Below, one piece after another: positions 26,748 through 36,670 of a DNA stretch of 64,000 bases. Every line of letters begins with the position of its first letter. Positions within the stretch are counted from its first letter, which is position 1. This stretch comes from Chitinophagaceae bacterium IBVUCB2. Lineage in GTDB: Bacteria; Bacteroidota; Bacteroidia; Chitinophagales; Chitinophagaceae. The notes beneath the pieces were generated by a model that worked only from the letters and a program-made list of their open reading frames with translations, had not been told where the DNA came from and ran no database searches. Location: the NCBI GenBank assembly GCA_002127295.1, contig NFUV01000001.1, positions 1,116,001 through 1,180,000 on the forward strand, in the 5' to 3' direction. The position numbers and the translations under genes were made by a program.

Positions 26748-27665
26748 TTAGATTTTCTGTAATACTGTTTTAAATGCACCTGAGAAAGAACCTAAGTCAA
26801 CAGAGTATGCTCCGGTAAAAGTTATTCTTTGTGCACAAGGCTCTACAAAACTCTGGGTAACATTCTGTACCACCGTGATGTAAGGTCTGCCATAGTTAGC
26901 AGGTGCCCAGCCATAAGAATCGCCCATTTGCGCCTTAGGGTCAACAAAAAGTGCCAGATTACCGGTATTCACTGTAAAAACAACCGGAATAGGGTTAACT
27001 ACAGTACAAGTTGCGCAATTCCATGTAATTGAAAACTGGGTAGCAGAAACTTGACTAACTGTAACTGTTTGACCGGGTTGAAATTCATCCCAGTCGTCTT
27101 GAATTACAGTATAAGTTCCCTGGAAAACAGCTGGGTTATAGGCACAGATAGCGCCATAACGAACAAACTGTGAGTAGCCTGGCTGGTTAACGGGACCTGA
27201 AGCCGAACCGATACTACCAATCGGGAATGTTTCATATTTGCTACCGCCATCTGTATAAACATCAGCGCCAAAATCATACGTATCACCTAAAACGATAGGT
27301 GTACCAAAAAGTGTGGCGATCTGCGCTGCAGTTACAGTAAAGCTGCTAGGAAAAGTGGTAACATTAGCCTGGAAAATTTTTACATTGGAGTTAGATCCAT
27401 TTTTTCTTACTACAATATCTACTTTAGGGGGAGTTTTTGCCCCGGCAAAATACATAGATACATTAAACTTACCCAAGAAGCCTGGCAAGTTAGTAAGGTC
27501 AATGGCCTGACTACCACTATTATCAATTTTTACCATTACGGCAGGTACTGGCTCAATCTGAGACCAATATTCTTCCCTAATAGGGCTGTCATCTTTTTTA
27601 CAGCCTGTAAATGCCAGGATGCCTGCTAAAAGTATGAGGATTATTCTATTATTTTTCATATTCAT
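26748..27665 (-). CDS. Outer-membrane lipoprotein, third gene of the sus operon
   Basis: A 305-residue protein from the ATG at 27665 (an ATG two codons later at 27659 is equally possible). A lipoprotein signal (IILILLAGILAFTGC) puts Cys at the lipobox, followed by KKDD, typical for surface-exposed Bacteroidota lipoproteins. The mature part is beta-rich, with stretches such as FSITWNCATCTVVNPIPVVF and four or more cysteines. No enzymatic motif is seen. It starts 28 bp after SusD on the same strand and so is probably an accessory substrate-binding protein in the SusE/SusF position, though I cannot match it to those families by sequence. The longer frame to 27761 runs into the SusD gene. Confidence 0.8.
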   Translation of the reverse strand: MNMKNNRIILILLAGILAFTGCKKDDSPIREEYWSQIEPVPAVMVKIDNSGSQAIDLTNLPGFLGKFNVSMYFAGAKTPPKVDIVVRKNGSNSNVKIFQANVTTFPSSFTVTAAQIATLFGTPIVLGDTYDFGADVYTDGGSKYETFPIGSIGSASGPVNQPGYSQFVRYGAICAYNPAVFQGTYTVIQDDWDEFQPGQTVTVSQVSATQFSITWNCATCTVVNPIPVVFTVNTGNLALFVDPKAQMGDSYGWAPANYGRPYITVVQNVTQSFVEPCAQRITFTGAYSVDLGSFSGAFKTVLQKI

Positions 27666-27693
27666 GTTTTTATTAATTACGTTAAATCCTAAA

Positions 27694-29391
27694 TTATGGT
27701 TTCCAGAATACTTTATATGTAGCCGGAGTTTTCTGAGCCGGAGCATTACTGTTAAATTCAATTTCCGACTGGCTCCATGGTAATGAAAGAGGATAAGCTA
27801 TCGGATTCGCAACCGGAATTTTTTCCTGCGGAATAACCTGGAAATTACCATTTATCGGAGGTTGTACAAAACCACCCGGAGCTTGTGCAGGATTATTAGG
27901 ATCGAACATGATAGGATAACCTGTTCTGCGATAGTCAGTATAATTATCTACTGAGTTTCCAAAACGGGATAACCATTTTTGTGTCATGATGTGCTCCAAT
28001 TTTCTGGCAGTGCTGCCTGCATCATAAGCCGCTAAAACATCTGTTTTATATGTTGTAACAGTAGGTAAAGTTGCTATGGCTGGAACAGTTTGGTTTATTG
28101 ATTTAATATAGGTAGTAATAACATAATCAATTTGCGCAAAAGATGCATCCAAGGCAGCACTAAACACATTTCTTGCATTACCCGGTGCCAGTCCAACATT
28201 TATTAATTCAGCTTCCAGGTATAACCTGTCAGCATAGGTAAGCATACGTTGAGGAGCTGCACCAGTGCCCGCTGTAGCAGGGCCCGAAGGACCAGTACCA
28301 CTAATACTTGTACCAGCACCGTCATCATAACGGCCACCAACAGGATAAATACCCAGTAATGTATAAGTATTACTGTTAGACCCATCTCTGTAAGGACCAG
28401 AAGAACCAAATACAATTGAAATATAACCACCATCACGGTATTCCGTCCTGTTCTCTGGTACACCTGTAGCTGTTTTTTGATTATACATGTAATATGGAAT
28501 ACGAGGGTCGGTAACACCTGCGTAAATAGCCGGGTTCAAGCCTTTCATCATTTCATATAACCATGGGCTTGGAAGCTGTCCACCTCTTTGAGTACCAGTA
28601 TAATCACCATATCCGGGATACCTGTCATCCGTTGCTCCAAAAGGACCGAAAGGTAATAGGAAACTCTCATTTTGTGCATTGATCAACTGGGCAGGGTTTG
28701 CCAATAATGCAGTTACCTGTGCACTAACATTCTGTACCAACCGCATTTGAGTGTACATCTTCAATTTAATGGTGTTAGCCGCTTTTATCCATCTGCCGGT
28801 ATTACCACCATAGATCACATCATCTGCTCCTGGTTTTGAAGGGTTAACAGCAGGATTATTAATATCCGCAATCCCTTCATCTAATAAAGCAATCAATTTT
28901 GGATAGATCGTAGCATCATCATCGAATTTGGGTTGTTTTACGCCGGCTTTAAACTGGTTAAAGTCAGTGTAAGGAATATCACCCCAGATATCTACCATCA
29001 TACTGAAAGTATATGCTTTCAATATTTTTGCAACACCTGCATAAGCGAGACGCCCTTCTGCAGTTCCTTGCTCTATTATCACATCTACATTGGAAAGCGC
29101 TGCATATAAGCTAAACCAGGCACCGTCCATGTTAGGTCCCGTCATACTATAACGGTCAAAACTTGCACGGCCCGTAATTTGGTGGGTATAAGCACCCAAG
29201 CCATTACCTAAACCAGTACCGAGGGCAAAATTGCCACCGATAGAACGTTCAGCTGCTGTAAGAAGGGTTGACACCGGCACTACGGTCGGGTCGTTCAGGT
29301 TTTTATTTACATCTAAGTACTTTTTACAGCCAGTGCTTAATAGCACCGTTCCTGCTGCAAAAAAGTATAGAAAATATTTTAGTCGTATCAT
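27694..29391 (-). CDS. SusD/RagB-family outer-membrane lipoprotein
   Basis: A 565-residue lipoprotein (signal ending LLSTGC, then KKYLDVNKNLNDPTVVP, the classic SusD start). TPR-like helical segments such as SNVDVIIEQGTAEGRLAYAGVAKILKAYTF and DIWGDIPYTDF match the SusD-like superfamily group 2. A C-terminal motif reads WLSRFGNSVDNYTDYRRTGYP. SusD proteins sit on the cell surface as lids on SusC channels and capture the ligand. It lies 20 bp downstream of the SusC gene. The ligand is unknown: no glycoside hydrolase or peptidase is encoded in the operon. Confidence 0.96.
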   Translation of the reverse strand: MIRLKYFLYFFAAGTVLLSTGCKKYLDVNKNLNDPTVVPVSTLLTAAERSIGGNFALGTGLGNGLGAYTHQITGRASFDRYSMTGPNMDGAWFSLYAALSNVDVIIEQGTAEGRLAYAGVAKILKAYTFSMMVDIWGDIPYTDFNQFKAGVKQPKFDDDATIYPKLIALLDEGIADINNPAVNPSKPGADDVIYGGNTGRWIKAANTIKLKMYTQMRLVQNVSAQVTALLANPAQLINAQNESFLLPFGPFGATDDRYPGYGDYTGTQRGGQLPSPWLYEMMKGLNPAIYAGVTDPRIPYYMYNQKTATGVPENRTEYRDGGYISIVFGSSGPYRDGSNSNTYTLLGIYPVGGRYDDGAGTSISGTGPSGPATAGTGAAPQRMLTYADRLYLEAELINVGLAPGNARNVFSAALDASFAQIDYVITTYIKSINQTVPAIATLPTVTTYKTDVLAAYDAGSTARKLEHIMTQKWLSRFGNSVDNYTDYRRTGYPIMFDPNNPAQAPGGFVQPPINGNFQVIPQEKIPVANPIAYPLSLPWSQSEIEFNSNAPAQKTPATYKVFWKP

Positions 29392-29411
29392 AATTCAAAA
29401 ATTAAGTGTTA

Positions 29412-32400
29412 TTAAAATGCAACATTGATGTTGAAACCAAATCTTCTTGTGCTAGGGGCGCCAGATAATTCAACACCTTGCACTGCACTTGAACCCAATG
29501 AATTGATTTCAGGATCGTAATTAGTGTACTTTGGCAGGTTTGGTGCCATATACCATAAATTACGACCACTAAGTGATAATGAGATACCAGATAATTTCAG
29601 GCTTTTTACAAATTTAGCAGGTAGATCATAACCCAAAGTTACTTCTCTAAGTCTGTAAACTGTACCATCATAAACACTGAACTCATCAATACCGTTGATA
29701 GCGAAAGACTGAGAAATACCACTACCACCAGAGAAATATAGATCATTAGTAGTAATCTGTGTTTGATTTGGCACAGTTTTACCAGCGATCAACAAAGGCA
29801 CAAAATAAGGCTGACCATCAGCACCTGTTATAGGTGTTGGGTTACCATAAATTCCTTTTATAACTCTGTTATACTCTCTATCCTCAGTATCTCTTGTTAC
29901 ACCACGACCAAGAAGTGAACTAATTGTCTCAGAGAAAAAGTCTCCACCTTTAGTCATATCCCAAAGAACGCCTAAAGAGAATCCTTTATAGCTAACGGTG
30001 TTAGTAATACCCATTTTCCAATCTGGATTTGGATCACCAATCATGCCAAGTCTGTTCACATTTTCTATTACCCATCCTGTTGTTGCATCAATCAGCAACT
30101 GGCCATCATCTGCACGGGCAGGAGTTGTTCCTCTTAAATAACCATAAGGGAAACCTGCTTCAATATAGTTAAGACCACCAATGATATCTCTTGTAAGACC
30201 ATCAACGAGTTTCTCTACATAGTTCTTGTTTTTAGTAAAAACACCTCTTACTTCCCAAGTCAAATCTTTTGTAACAATTGGTCTAACAGTAAGGCCTGCT
30301 TCGATACCGATATTACTGATTTCACCGAGGTTTGTGTAGAACGACTGGTATCCAGCAGTTACAGGAACTGAAATTGGATAAATCAAATCAGTAGAACGTT
30401 TGTCGTACCAGGTAAATTCACCACTAACTCTGCGCTTAAATAACTGGAAGTCTGTACCAATCTCAAGCTCTGTTGTAAACTCAGGAGTAAGTAATGGATC
30501 GTAAGTAGTAGTACCACGAACAGCACGGGGCTGACCAAGGAAACTTGTTCCAAGTATACCGAATACATCTTCACCATTCTGAGGGTTTGCATCGTTACCC
30601 ACTTTTGCATAACCAACTCTGATTTTACCATAATCTAACCAGTTAGATTTTAGTTTGAAAGCGTCTGTCCAAACCAATGATCCGGAAACACCAGGGTAGA
30701 AATAGCTGGCATTATCGTATGGAAGAGTGGATGTACGATCCTGACGACCCGTTACGTTTATGAAAGCAAAGTTTTTGTAACCAAGTGTTGCATCAGCAAA
30801 CACACCTATCAATCTTCTTCTTGATCTGCTATCAGCCAGGAAGGTTTTTGTGTTTGTATTAATCAGGTTATAAACGTTTGGAACAACGAAGTCTGAACCT
30901 CTGTTAGCTTGTCTTCTTCCAATACGCTGATTGAATTCATTACCTACTTTAAAGTCCAGGCTCCAATCTTTACCAACCTTAGGAGTAAATACAGCTACTA
31001 TAGTTGACTGTAATTCCTGCTGGCGGAAAGCATCTTCAGTAATATGACCCACAGCTGCAGGGATACCACCAATAGTTCCGTATGAACTTTCATCCACGAT
31101 TTCATCTCTGAAAAGGTTAGCCTGGTTTACACCAAACGTATAGTTCAAAGAAACAGCATTACTTACTTTGTAAGAAGCTCTGAACGTTCCCACAATTCTT
31201 TCCTCGATCGTAGTAATTACATTATGATAAGCACCCCATATTGGGTTTGTATATTGGTTATCGTTAAATCCGATCTGCTGACCAGCTCTTGTTTGAGAAG
31301 GATAGCCTGCAATATCCCAGTTTCTTGCCATCAGGAAGGTACGACCCCACTGTGTAAGGAATGACTGGCCCTGACCAAAGAAACCACCTTTTTGTTTAGA
31401 CCTTGTATATGCAACGTTACCACCGAGGGTAATTTTGTTCATTTTAGTTTGTCCACCAACGCTGATGTTATTTCTTATATAACTTGAATTCTCTACATAG
31501 CCCAGGTGATTTACGTTAGAAAGTGTTGCACCAAAAGTAGTGTTACCCTCACCGCCATTAATACCGATAGAATTTTCAAACAATCTACCTGTATTGAACA
31601 TATCCTTAACGTTGTTGGGAACTGCTTTGTAAGCAGTTCTGCCCGTACCGCTGAATAACTCAGGGTAGTTAGCAAACATTGTTGCAAATGTTGCGGCTGG
31701 AATTGAGTCAATTCCTGATGCAGCTGTACCTATTATGTTACCAGAACCATCATAAATATTACCTTGTCCAAATTTACCTCCCCATGAACCATTTGATGAT
31801 TGTACACGGAAGTTAGCACCAGCTCCATATTTATTCTGGAAATCTGGTAAATCTGCAATTGTTTCTAAACTAACGCCGCTTTTATATGATACGTTCAAAG
31901 GTTTTGCACCTTTTTTACCGCTACCAGATTTAGTTGTAATTACGATTACACCTCTTGAAGCTCTTGAACCATACAATGAAGCAGCTGCAGCACCTTTTAA
32001 AATGTTGAAACTTTCAATATCGTTAGGGTCAAGGTTAGCTAAACCGCTACCATAAGCACCACCACCAGAAACCTGGCTACTGGTACTAACTGTTGTATTA
32101 CTGTAAGGAACACCATCAACTACAATTAAAGGCTGTGTTTCCAAACCAAAAGAAGATACCCCCCTGATTTGAATACGTGTAGCTGAACCCGGTACACCTT
32201 GTGAAGCTCTTATATCAACACCAGGCACTTTACCTTGCAAACCTTTTAAAAGATCTGGCTCTGATTTCTGCAATACTGTATTAGGGTCAACTTTTGAAAC
32301 TGCGTATCCTAACGCTTTTTCAGTACGTCTGATACCCAAAGCTGTTACAACAACTTCCTGACCTGTAACGATTGCCTTCTTTACAGAAATGTTGATTGTA

Positions 32401-32660
32401 CTAGCAGCTCCTACAGTTACATCGGTAGGCTCTAGACCTGCACCGGTAACTAAAAGAACATCCCCGCTTTTAGCAAGAATGCGGAACTGACCATTATTGT
32501 CAGCAGCCACACCAGTACGGGTTCCTTTGATCTTGATTGATGCGCCAGGGACTGGGGCGCCAGTTTCATCAGTCACAGTACCGGTAATCGTCCGGTCTTG
32601 ACCAAATGCCAATGCTGTAAACAGCATCAGCACTGCAAGCAGTGATGCAATTTTTCTCAT
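29412..32660 (-). CDS. SusC/RagA-family TonB-linked outer-membrane transporter
   Basis: A 1082-residue protein. The signal peptide is MRKIASLLAVLMLFTALAFG. A carboxypeptidase-regulatory-like domain follows (residues 22-100, ITGTVTDETGAPVPGASIKIKG). The TonB plug comes next (LQGKVPGVDIRASQGVPGS, RIQIRGVSSFGLETQPLIVVDGVPYSN) with the IESFNILKGAAAASLYGSRASRGVI motif. The rest is a large beta-barrel. It imports a nutrient across the outer membrane with SusD and the TonB system; a TonB gene is at 48638-49450. It is first in a three-gene operon. A weak TACATTG box on the minus strand at 32769-32775 may drive it, giving a leader of about 100 nt. Confidence 0.97.
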   Translation of the reverse strand: MRKIASLLAVLMLFTALAFGQDRTITGTVTDETGAPVPGASIKIKGTRTGVAADNNGQFRILAKSGDVLLVTGAGLEPTDVTVGAASTINISVKKAIVTGQEVVVTALGIRRTEKALGYAVSKVDPNTVLQKSEPDLLKGLQGKVPGVDIRASQGVPGSATRIQIRGVSSFGLETQPLIVVDGVPYSNTTVSTSSQVSGGGAYGSGLANLDPNDIESFNILKGAAAASLYGSRASRGVIVITTKSGSGKKGAKPLNVSYKSGVSLETIADLPDFQNKYGAGANFRVQSSNGSWGGKFGQGNIYDGSGNIIGTAASGIDSIPAATFATMFANYPELFSGTGRTAYKAVPNNVKDMFNTGRLFENSIGINGGEGNTTFGATLSNVNHLGYVENSSYIRNNISVGGQTKMNKITLGGNVAYTRSKQKGGFFGQGQSFLTQWGRTFLMARNWDIAGYPSQTRAGQQIGFNDNQYTNPIWGAYHNVITTIEERIVGTFRASYKVSNAVSLNYTFGVNQANLFRDEIVDESSYGTIGGIPAAVGHITEDAFRQQELQSTIVAVFTPKVGKDWSLDFKVGNEFNQRIGRRQANRGSDFVVPNVYNLINTNTKTFLADSRSRRRLIGVFADATLGYKNFAFINVTGRQDRTSTLPYDNASYFYPGVSGSLVWTDAFKLKSNWLDYGKIRVGYAKVGNDANPQNGEDVFGILGTSFLGQPRAVRGTTTYDPLLTPEFTTELEIGTDFQLFKRRVSGEFTWYDKRSTDLIYPISVPVTAGYQSFYTNLGEISNIGIEAGLTVRPIVTKDLTWEVRGVFTKNKNYVEKLVDGLTRDIIGGLNYIEAGFPYGYLRGTTPARADDGQLLIDATTGWVIENVNRLGMIGDPNPDWKMGITNTVSYKGFSLGVLWDMTKGGDFFSETISSLLGRGVTRDTEDREYNRVIKGIYGNPTPITGADGQPYFVPLLIAGKTVPNQTQITTNDLYFSGGSGISQSFAINGIDEFSVYDGTVYRLREVTLGYDLPAKFVKSLKLSGISLSLSGRNLWYMAPNLPKYTNYDPEINSLGSSAVQGVELSGAPSTRRFGFNINVAF

Positions 32661-32836
32661 GTTAACGTTAATTTTTAAAATTTAAATACGTTGATTATCA
32701 GGTAAAACCGTCTATTTCCAGGGTAAGGGTTGCAATAAAAGACACAGATGCCTTTGAAAATGCTGCCGCAATGTAAAAAAATTTTTAACAATTAGTTTAA
32801 AAACAAAAAAAAATGTTGTGTTTCTTTACTTTATGT

Positions 32837-34885
32837 TCAAAAAATCCACCTGCCCTGTAGCTTTATTTCAGTTCTCCTGTTACCACTAATCTCATCCAGT
32901 CCAGATCCTACAGAATTCTTGTTTTGATAAACTGTTTGTGCCAATCGAAGCCAGAAAGATAGCTTCTTAGTTAAATCGTAGTTGATTGTCAGGTAGTAGC
33001 GAAAGCCTTTATCAAAAAAAGCAGGTATGGAATACCCATACAAAACATCATTTTCATAAGCATATATCCTTGAGTTATAGCCACCTGTTTCAAAATATTG
33101 AAGTCGAAATACCCCAGAATAACGGGCCAGCATGGGCTTGTAAAGAAAATCTATATATGAAAGGAAGCCAGTTTCTTTATTAACCCCTTTATTATTATAC
33201 CAAAGCAGTTCTGTTCTGTTCCGCAGCGTTATAGCTGGGGTAATTTTATAGCTAAGCTGGGTTCTCCAGCTTTGGCGGGGAATTTTTACCAGGAAATTGG
33301 TAACGGTAGTATTATCCGATTGATTCGACTGTTTTGTCTCGGTTCTGAACCTTGTATAAATTTCTACACCCCGGTAAGGCGTATATGTAAGTTGTGCTAA
33401 AAAATCTTTTCCGCTACTCGGTGCATCCACCAGAAACTTTAACCACGGAAATTTATACAAATCAGCATACGCATCAAAACGCCACGCAGCGGCAGGTCGT
33501 ATTGTAATACCTGCATAAAAGCCAGTTTCATTAGTAGGAAAAGTATTTTCCGTAAAAGCATTACCGTTTACAGCCTGGTAAGCTTTATTAATTGTTCGCT
33601 GCACAAAGGATATATCTACTCTTGGATCTACACTTATTAATGCCCCATTAATAAATGCTTTGTTTAAATTTTTATCCGCCGCAGCTTCACCAAAAAAATG
33701 AAGATTCTTATAGGTATAGCTATAATCAATACTGAAATTATACCAGTTGCTTCCACTGATGGCATATAAGTTATACGGCTCATCTCTCTTTTGCACGGGT
33801 AAAGAAAAATTATAATAAATACCATTTATACCAATATGCCAGCGGTTGCTTTTGTAGGTAATATTTCCACCGGTTGTTGTTTGGGTAAGATTATTTCTAT
33901 CTGCTACTTCGCTGGCAGTTCGGTTATAGCCTGATGTAAGAAAAGAAGAAATAAAATCCTCGTTATTTACCGTGTCAGCAGCAAAATTTGCACTCAGCTT
34001 TCTTATAGAAGCAAACAGCGTTGCCTGCATTTTATTTTTTTGAATAGTGATACCGGCACCCCGGTGAAAATAAAATTCGCCGGCAGAATTATAGGGCCGC
34101 AGTATGGCAGACTGCCTCTTCACTCCCATTACATCTACACTTTTTTTAAATGCAAGGCCCTGCCATTGAATAAGACCCTGTCCCATATTTACTGTAAAAT
34201 CGCCAAGGGCTAGTGCCTGTATTGCTCCAATTTTCCGAACAAAAAGATGAAAAGAATAGAAATCAAACCCCTTGTTTTGTTTGCCTTTAAAAAACTGCTC
34301 ACCGGCATCTTTATCTCCCACTACACCAAACTGCAATAAATTTTTATAGGTGTAGCGATAACGCATAAAGATTCGCTGCGGGCTACCCAGGTATTTTGTA
34401 CCGGTGGTAGATTTATCAAATCCCTTTGCTTTTTCCAATACTTGTGTAAGCCGAAGCAGTAGACTATGCTCCCCTTCAGAAAATCTTTTTTTCATATCTG
34501 TTGAAAGAGATACAGGACTTGCCACTATTACAAATGGAATAATTTTTCGGATAGTAAACACATCCCATGAAGGCACTGCCTGTAATTCGTAAATATGAAG
34601 AAACCGGCCCAACAAATTTCTATAGAGCACCAGGTTTACTATTTGTAAATCTGAGAGTATCCGCAATTGTTTTAATTCATCGGCATCAGCTGTATTTAGA
34701 TTGATAGGATTTTTGCGAAATTGTTCAAGGTCCTGGAGATAAGTATCATCTTCAGTCTCTTCTTCGGTAGCATCCGTTTGATTTTCTAATTGCTGCTCTG
34801 TACTGATAGGAATTTCCTGTGCACCAATAAAAGTTGAGTAGTGAATCGCCACTGCCATCAGCAGTATCGTCAATACGTTTTTCAA
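32837..34885 (-). CDS. Outer-membrane beta-barrel with ComEA-like helix-hairpin-helix
   Basis: A 682-residue protein with a signal peptide (MKNVLTILLMAVAI..., cleavage near IGAQ). An acidic linker precedes a ComEA-type double helix-hairpin-helix at residues 55-115 (NPINLNTADADELKQLRILS, RNLLGRFLHIYELQAV). The rest reads as alternating beta-strands with aromatic belts (RIFMRYRYTYKNLLQFG, QASIDYSYTYKNLHFF-like) ending in an aromatic WIF, as outer-membrane barrels do. HhH domains bind DNA non-specifically. Whether this one does, or only uses the fold for protein contact, is not shown. Its ATG overlaps the stop of the PorV/PorQ-like gene by 4 bp (ATGA), so the two are co-translated. Confidence 0.8.
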   Translation of the reverse strand: MKNVLTILLMAVAIHYSTFIGAQEIPISTEQQLENQTDATEEETEDDTYLQDLEQFRKNPINLNTADADELKQLRILSDLQIVNLVLYRNLLGRFLHIYELQAVPSWDVFTIRKIIPFVIVASPVSLSTDMKKRFSEGEHSLLLRLTQVLEKAKGFDKSTTGTKYLGSPQRIFMRYRYTYKNLLQFGVVGDKDAGEQFFKGKQNKGFDFYSFHLFVRKIGAIQALALGDFTVNMGQGLIQWQGLAFKKSVDVMGVKRQSAILRPYNSAGEFYFHRGAGITIQKNKMQATLFASIRKLSANFAADTVNNEDFISSFLTSGYNRTASEVADRNNLTQTTTGGNITYKSNRWHIGINGIYYNFSLPVQKRDEPYNLYAISGSNWYNFSIDYSYTYKNLHFFGEAAADKNLNKAFINGALISVDPRVDISFVQRTINKAYQAVNGNAFTENTFPTNETGFYAGITIRPAAAWRFDAYADLYKFPWLKFLVDAPSSGKDFLAQLTYTPYRGVEIYTRFRTETKQSNQSDNTTVTNFLVKIPRQSWRTQLSYKITPAITLRNRTELLWYNNKGVNKETGFLSYIDFLYKPMLARYSGVFRLQYFETGGYNSRIYAYENDVLYGYSIPAFFDKGFRYYLTINYDLTKKLSFWLRLAQTVYQNKNSVGSGLDEISGNRRTEIKLQGRWIF

Positions 34886-35712
34886 TTTCTATTGTTATTA
34901 AAATTATAAAGCAGTAACAGGCCGGGAGTAAGACCCAGCTGCTGATGATAACTGGTAGTTATATCCAACCGGAATGATTGCAGCATTAATCCTATTCCCA
35001 GCCAACCAGAAGAAGTAGCGGATGAAACTCCCACTCTTGCCAATAGTTGTGGAATAAATTTATACTGCATTCCTCCATTTACATTGATTGGCTGATTTTC
35101 TTCTTTTTGTAATTCAATGCTTACGAAAAATTTTTCAGATGCCTCGTATCCAAACCCGGCAGTATAAACTGATGATAATTTTTCTTCTTGTGTTTTTCCA
35201 AACTTTCCACCAACCGGGTTGTTTACATGTACTCCTGCATGTAACCTGTCTGTAATATGCAATACGGTTCCCAATTCAAAACTTATTGCTGTTGCATTAC
35301 CATACCCGGATACACTGATCCCATTGTAGTTAAACTGAGCCCCGATGTCCACTTTATTTCCCAATTTCCTTCCGTAAGCAATTCCTAATTGTGTTTCGTT
35401 ATAATCAGTAAAGCCCGAATACATTGCTTTCAACCCAAAATTGCCAGAGCTGGTTAACACAGCAGCTGCAGCAGTATAATTATTCAGTTCAGCTAATAAA
35501 AACCTTCTTTCTCCATATACAGCAACAGCTGTATTTTTTAATTGAGCCAGTGATGCCTGGTTTGCGGTAAAAGAAAATACATCTGCATGGTTAGTACTGT
35601 AGGCGCCAAGACCGGTGTAACTGGCCGCAATGGGGCGACGAAGCGTTTGTCCGGAAGTATTATTAACCGCCAGCAATACAATAACAAATAACCAGTTATT
35701 TATTTTTCCCAA
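34882..35712 (-). CDS. PorV/PorQ-like outer-membrane protein
   Basis: A 276-residue protein with a signal peptide (LFVIVLLAVNNTSGQ). The N-terminus reads YTGLGAYSTNHADVFSFTANQASLAQL, resembling the 'NPA.LA' opening of OmpP1/FadL-type and PorV/PorQ barrels. About a dozen amphipathic beta-strands follow, ending with LLLLYNF. It is shorter than typical PorV (about 380). In T9SS, PorV shuttles cargo from the translocon and PorQ helps attachment. Neither role can be assigned here. It is translationally coupled to the HhH barrel gene and divergent from folD. Confidence 0.65.
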   Translation of the reverse strand: MGKINNWLFVIVLLAVNNTSGQTLRRPIAASYTGLGAYSTNHADVFSFTANQASLAQLKNTAVAVYGERRFLLAELNNYTAAAAVLTSSGNFGLKAMYSGFTDYNETQLGIAYGRKLGNKVDIGAQFNYNGISVSGYGNATAISFELGTVLHITDRLHAGVHVNNPVGGKFGKTQEEKLSSVYTAGFGYEASEKFFVSIELQKEENQPINVNGGMQYKFIPQLLARVGVSSATSSGWLGIGLMLQSFRLDITTSYHQQLGLTPGLLLLYNFNNNRN

Positions 35713-35779
35713 GCAGTTTAATTTAAAAAGTAAGTTACAAGTATAGGCTTTCGTTTCAAAAAAAAAGATGCTAACAGCT

Positions 35780-35787
35780 TACCTTTG
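35780..35787 (+). promoter_or_regulatory. -7 box of folD, nearly leaderless
   Basis: TACCTTTG (TAnnTTTG) ends four bases before the ATG at 35792. It lies downstream of the alternative ATG at 35768, which is thus outside the transcript. Confidence 0.6.
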
Positions 35788-35791
35788 CGCC

Positions 35792-36667
35792 ATGCAAATT
35801 TTAGATGGGAAAAAAGCGGCTCAGGCTATAAAAGATGAATTAAAAATGGATGTAGCACAGTTAGCCGCTGAAGGCAAAAAAATACCCCACCTCGCCGCTA
35901 TATTGGTAGGCACAAACGGAGCAAGTGAAACTTATGTGGCCGCCAAAGTAAAAGCTTGTGAGGAATCGGGTTTTAAATCTACATTGATACGTTTTGAAAA
36001 CGATATTTCTGCAAACAAACTATTGGATAAAATATACGAACTAAATACTGACCCGGATATTGATGGAATATTAGTACAACTTCCTTTGCCCAAACATATT
36101 TCTGATGAAGAAGTAATTAACGCCATTGACCCGGATAAAGATGTAGATGGCTTTCACCCGGTAAGCGTAGGGAGAATGGTACAAAATCTCCCAACTTTTA
36201 TTCCTGCTACACCACACGGCATTATGCTCTTGCTAAAGCATTATAAAATTGATACGAAGGGAAAACATGCAGTAGTAGTCGGCCGGAGTAATATTGTGGG
36301 AAGGCCAATGAGTATTTTGTTAAGTGCCAATACAAATCCCGGAAATTGTACTGTAACGATATGCCATTCTCATACACACAATTTAAAAGAGCTATGCCTG
36401 CAGGCTGATATTATCGTGGCCGCATTGGGCAAACCTGAATTTGTAACTGCAGACATGGTTAAAGAAGGTGCTGTGGTTGTTGATGTAGGTATTACAAGAG
36501 TAGAAGATACTGCTAAAAAAAGTGGTTTTAAATTAAAAGGCGATGTTGCTTTTGATGAAGTATCACCAAAATGCTCATGGATAACACCTGTTCCCGGTGG
36601 TGTAGGACCGATGACAATTGCTGCGTTACTAAAAAATACTTATCACTCTTGCAGAATGAAGAATTAG
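35792..36667 (+). CDS. folD: Methylenetetrahydrofolate dehydrogenase/cyclohydrolase
   Basis: A 291-residue bifunctional enzyme interconverting 5,10-methylene-, 5,10-methenyl- and 10-formyl-tetrahydrofolate. It starts [17 protein letters not shown]. Catalytic motif [16 protein letters not shown] carries the Tyr-x3-Lys pair. [13 protein letters not shown] and [13 protein letters not shown] follow, then the NADP-binding [17 protein letters not shown] and C-terminal [15 protein letters not shown]. Start choice rests on the promoter at 35780-35787 and family length. queE follows after 3 bp, so the two form an operon. Confidence 0.96.
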   Translation: MQILDGKKAAQAIKDELKMDVAQLAAEGKKIPHLAAILVGTNGASETYVAAKVKACEESGFKSTLIRFENDISANKLLDKIYELNTDPDIDGILVQLPLPKHISDEEVINAIDPDKDVDGFHPVSVGRMVQNLPTFIPATPHGIMLLLKHYKIDTKGKHAVVVGRSNIVGRPMSILLSANTNPGNCTVTICHSHTHNLKELCLQADIIVAALGKPEFVTADMVKEGAVVVDVGITRVEDTAKKSGFKLKGDVAFDEVSPKCSWITPVPGGVGPMTIAALLKNTYHSCRMKN

Positions 36668-36670
36668 AAA

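Noticed and set aside
35768-35791. Earlier ATG for folD
   Set aside because: It lies upstream of the -7 box at 35780-35787, so it would not be transcribed from that promoter. The family start fits 35792.
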